Below the pieces are notes generated by a model. It saw nothing but the letters and a program-made list of their open reading frames with translations, had not been told where the DNA came from and searched no databases. From Allobosea sp. UNC402CLCol (GTDB taxonomy: Bacteria > Pseudomonadota > Alphaproteobacteria > Rhizobiales > Beijerinckiaceae), in contig NZ_JQJJ01000009.1 in assembly GCF_000745475.1 (NCBI RefSeq), forward strand, positions 1 through 64,000: a stretch of 64,000 bases of DNA. Reading direction: 5' to 3'. Positions 63,724-64,000 of this stretch are shown piece after piece; positions within the stretch are counted from its first letter, which is position 1, and every line of letters begins with the position of its first letter. The position numbers were made by a program, and so were the translations under genes.

Positions 63724-64000
63724 ATGCCTGCCGTCTGTGCCGCGAAAATCCCCCCGGCCGACGGCCGCAGCCAGGAGCTCACGGCTCCAGCTGCGCTCCT
63801 GCTTGCCGTGCTCAGCGTGTTCGTCGGCATCGGCGTTTTTGCGAGCTTGCCCGGCGCTGATGGCCGCGACGAGCCCGTCGCCATCGTGTTCCCCTTCTGG
63901 ATGGCGAGAGACGAAGCGCTGGCGCGCAGTTTCGAGGCGGGCGAGCGCGTGCTGCGAACGGGGCGGCTCGGCTCCATCGTGGTGACGGTTCCGGGCTCCC
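63724..64000 (+). CDS. Single-pass membrane or exported protein, 3' part cut off by the window edge
   Basis: The visible 92 codons begin with a short Pro/Ala-rich stretch, then a membrane segment (about residues 20-42, APAALLLAVLSVFVGIGVFA) and a soluble part with VAIVFPFWMARDEALARSFE and RVLRTGRLGSIVV. I do not know its function, but recall similar short proteins next to Tad pilus genes. It is divergent from the TadE-like gene. The true start could be nearby since no strong ribosome-binding site is seen. Confidence 0.7.
   Translation, partial: MPAVCAAKIPPADGRSQELTAPAALLLAVLSVFVGIGVFASLPGADGRDEPVAIVFPFWMARDEALARSFEAGERVLRTGRLGSIVVTVPGS

Overview
The window is high-GC chromosomal DNA from an alphaproteobacterium. 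It is most likely a member of the Hyphomicrobiales (Rhizobiales); a Bosea-like genus is my guess from overall gene order and protein flavour, not something proven here. Supporting signs are the lptC-lptA-lptB-rpoN-hpf-ptsN order, hisD-UPF0262-low-molecular-weight phosphatase, murA preceded by a very small lysine/arginine-rich protein, Tad-type pilus genes, frequent ATGA stop/start overlaps, and palindromic intergenic repeats of kinds I recall from this order. I see no insertion sequence, prophage, CRISPR array or rRNA. One tRNA (Thr, GGT) is present.

Layout. 1-1058: truncated chemotaxis receptor. 1.4-7.6 kb: rmuC, def-fmt-truA, and a reverse block DUF805-dapE-membrane protein. 7.8-14 kb: short RNase D, the LPS transport genes lptC/lptA/lptB, rpoN, hibernation factor hpf and ptsN. 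14-17.6 kb: class I fumarase, a small exported protein, a metallo-beta-lactamase-fold hydrolase, a candidate small RNA on the minus strand, and a DUF1993 protein. 17.7-20.6 kb: elongation factor P with its modifying enzymes EpmA and EpmB, transcribed divergently. 20.6-25.2 kb: DsbA-like protein, DUF1801, TauE/SafE exporter, pyrF, two tandem DUF1330 genes, anmK. 25.3-29.2 kb: a regulatory island with two related LuxR-type proteins flanking a divergent PfkB kinase/GntR pair. 29.9-37 kb: an IclR regulator with a clear operator, then a fused hydantoinase/oxoprolinase, an OPT-like transporter and an AroM-family protein. 37.4-46.3 kb: the four-part ligase-associated DNA repair set (PdeM, DEXH helicase, exonuclease, ATP-dependent ligase) interrupted by an SDR, a methyltransferase and a GDSL hydrolase. 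46.4-49.8 kb: orphan response regulator, DUF6460, pyrD, DUF952, S24-type repressor.

49.8-56.3 kb, all on the minus strand, is the most interesting part. A crotonase-fold protein that aligns well with the diffusible-signal-factor synthase RpfF is followed by a membrane PAS-GGDEF-EAL protein, a flavoprotein of the disulfide reductase family that has lost its cysteines, and a sensor histidine kinase. This could be an undescribed fatty-acid-signal/c-di-GMP module; the role is inferred. 56.7-63.6 kb returns to housekeeping: murA, DUF2948, hisD, UPF0262, a phosphatase with a palindromic repeat in its first codons, and TadG/TadE-like pilus genes; the start of another exported or membrane protein runs off the right edge.

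Most long open frames antisense to these genes are GC-driven shadows and were left out. Start codons were chosen by Shine-Dalgarno spacing and family N-termini where possible. No database search was available, so family names rest on motif recognition.
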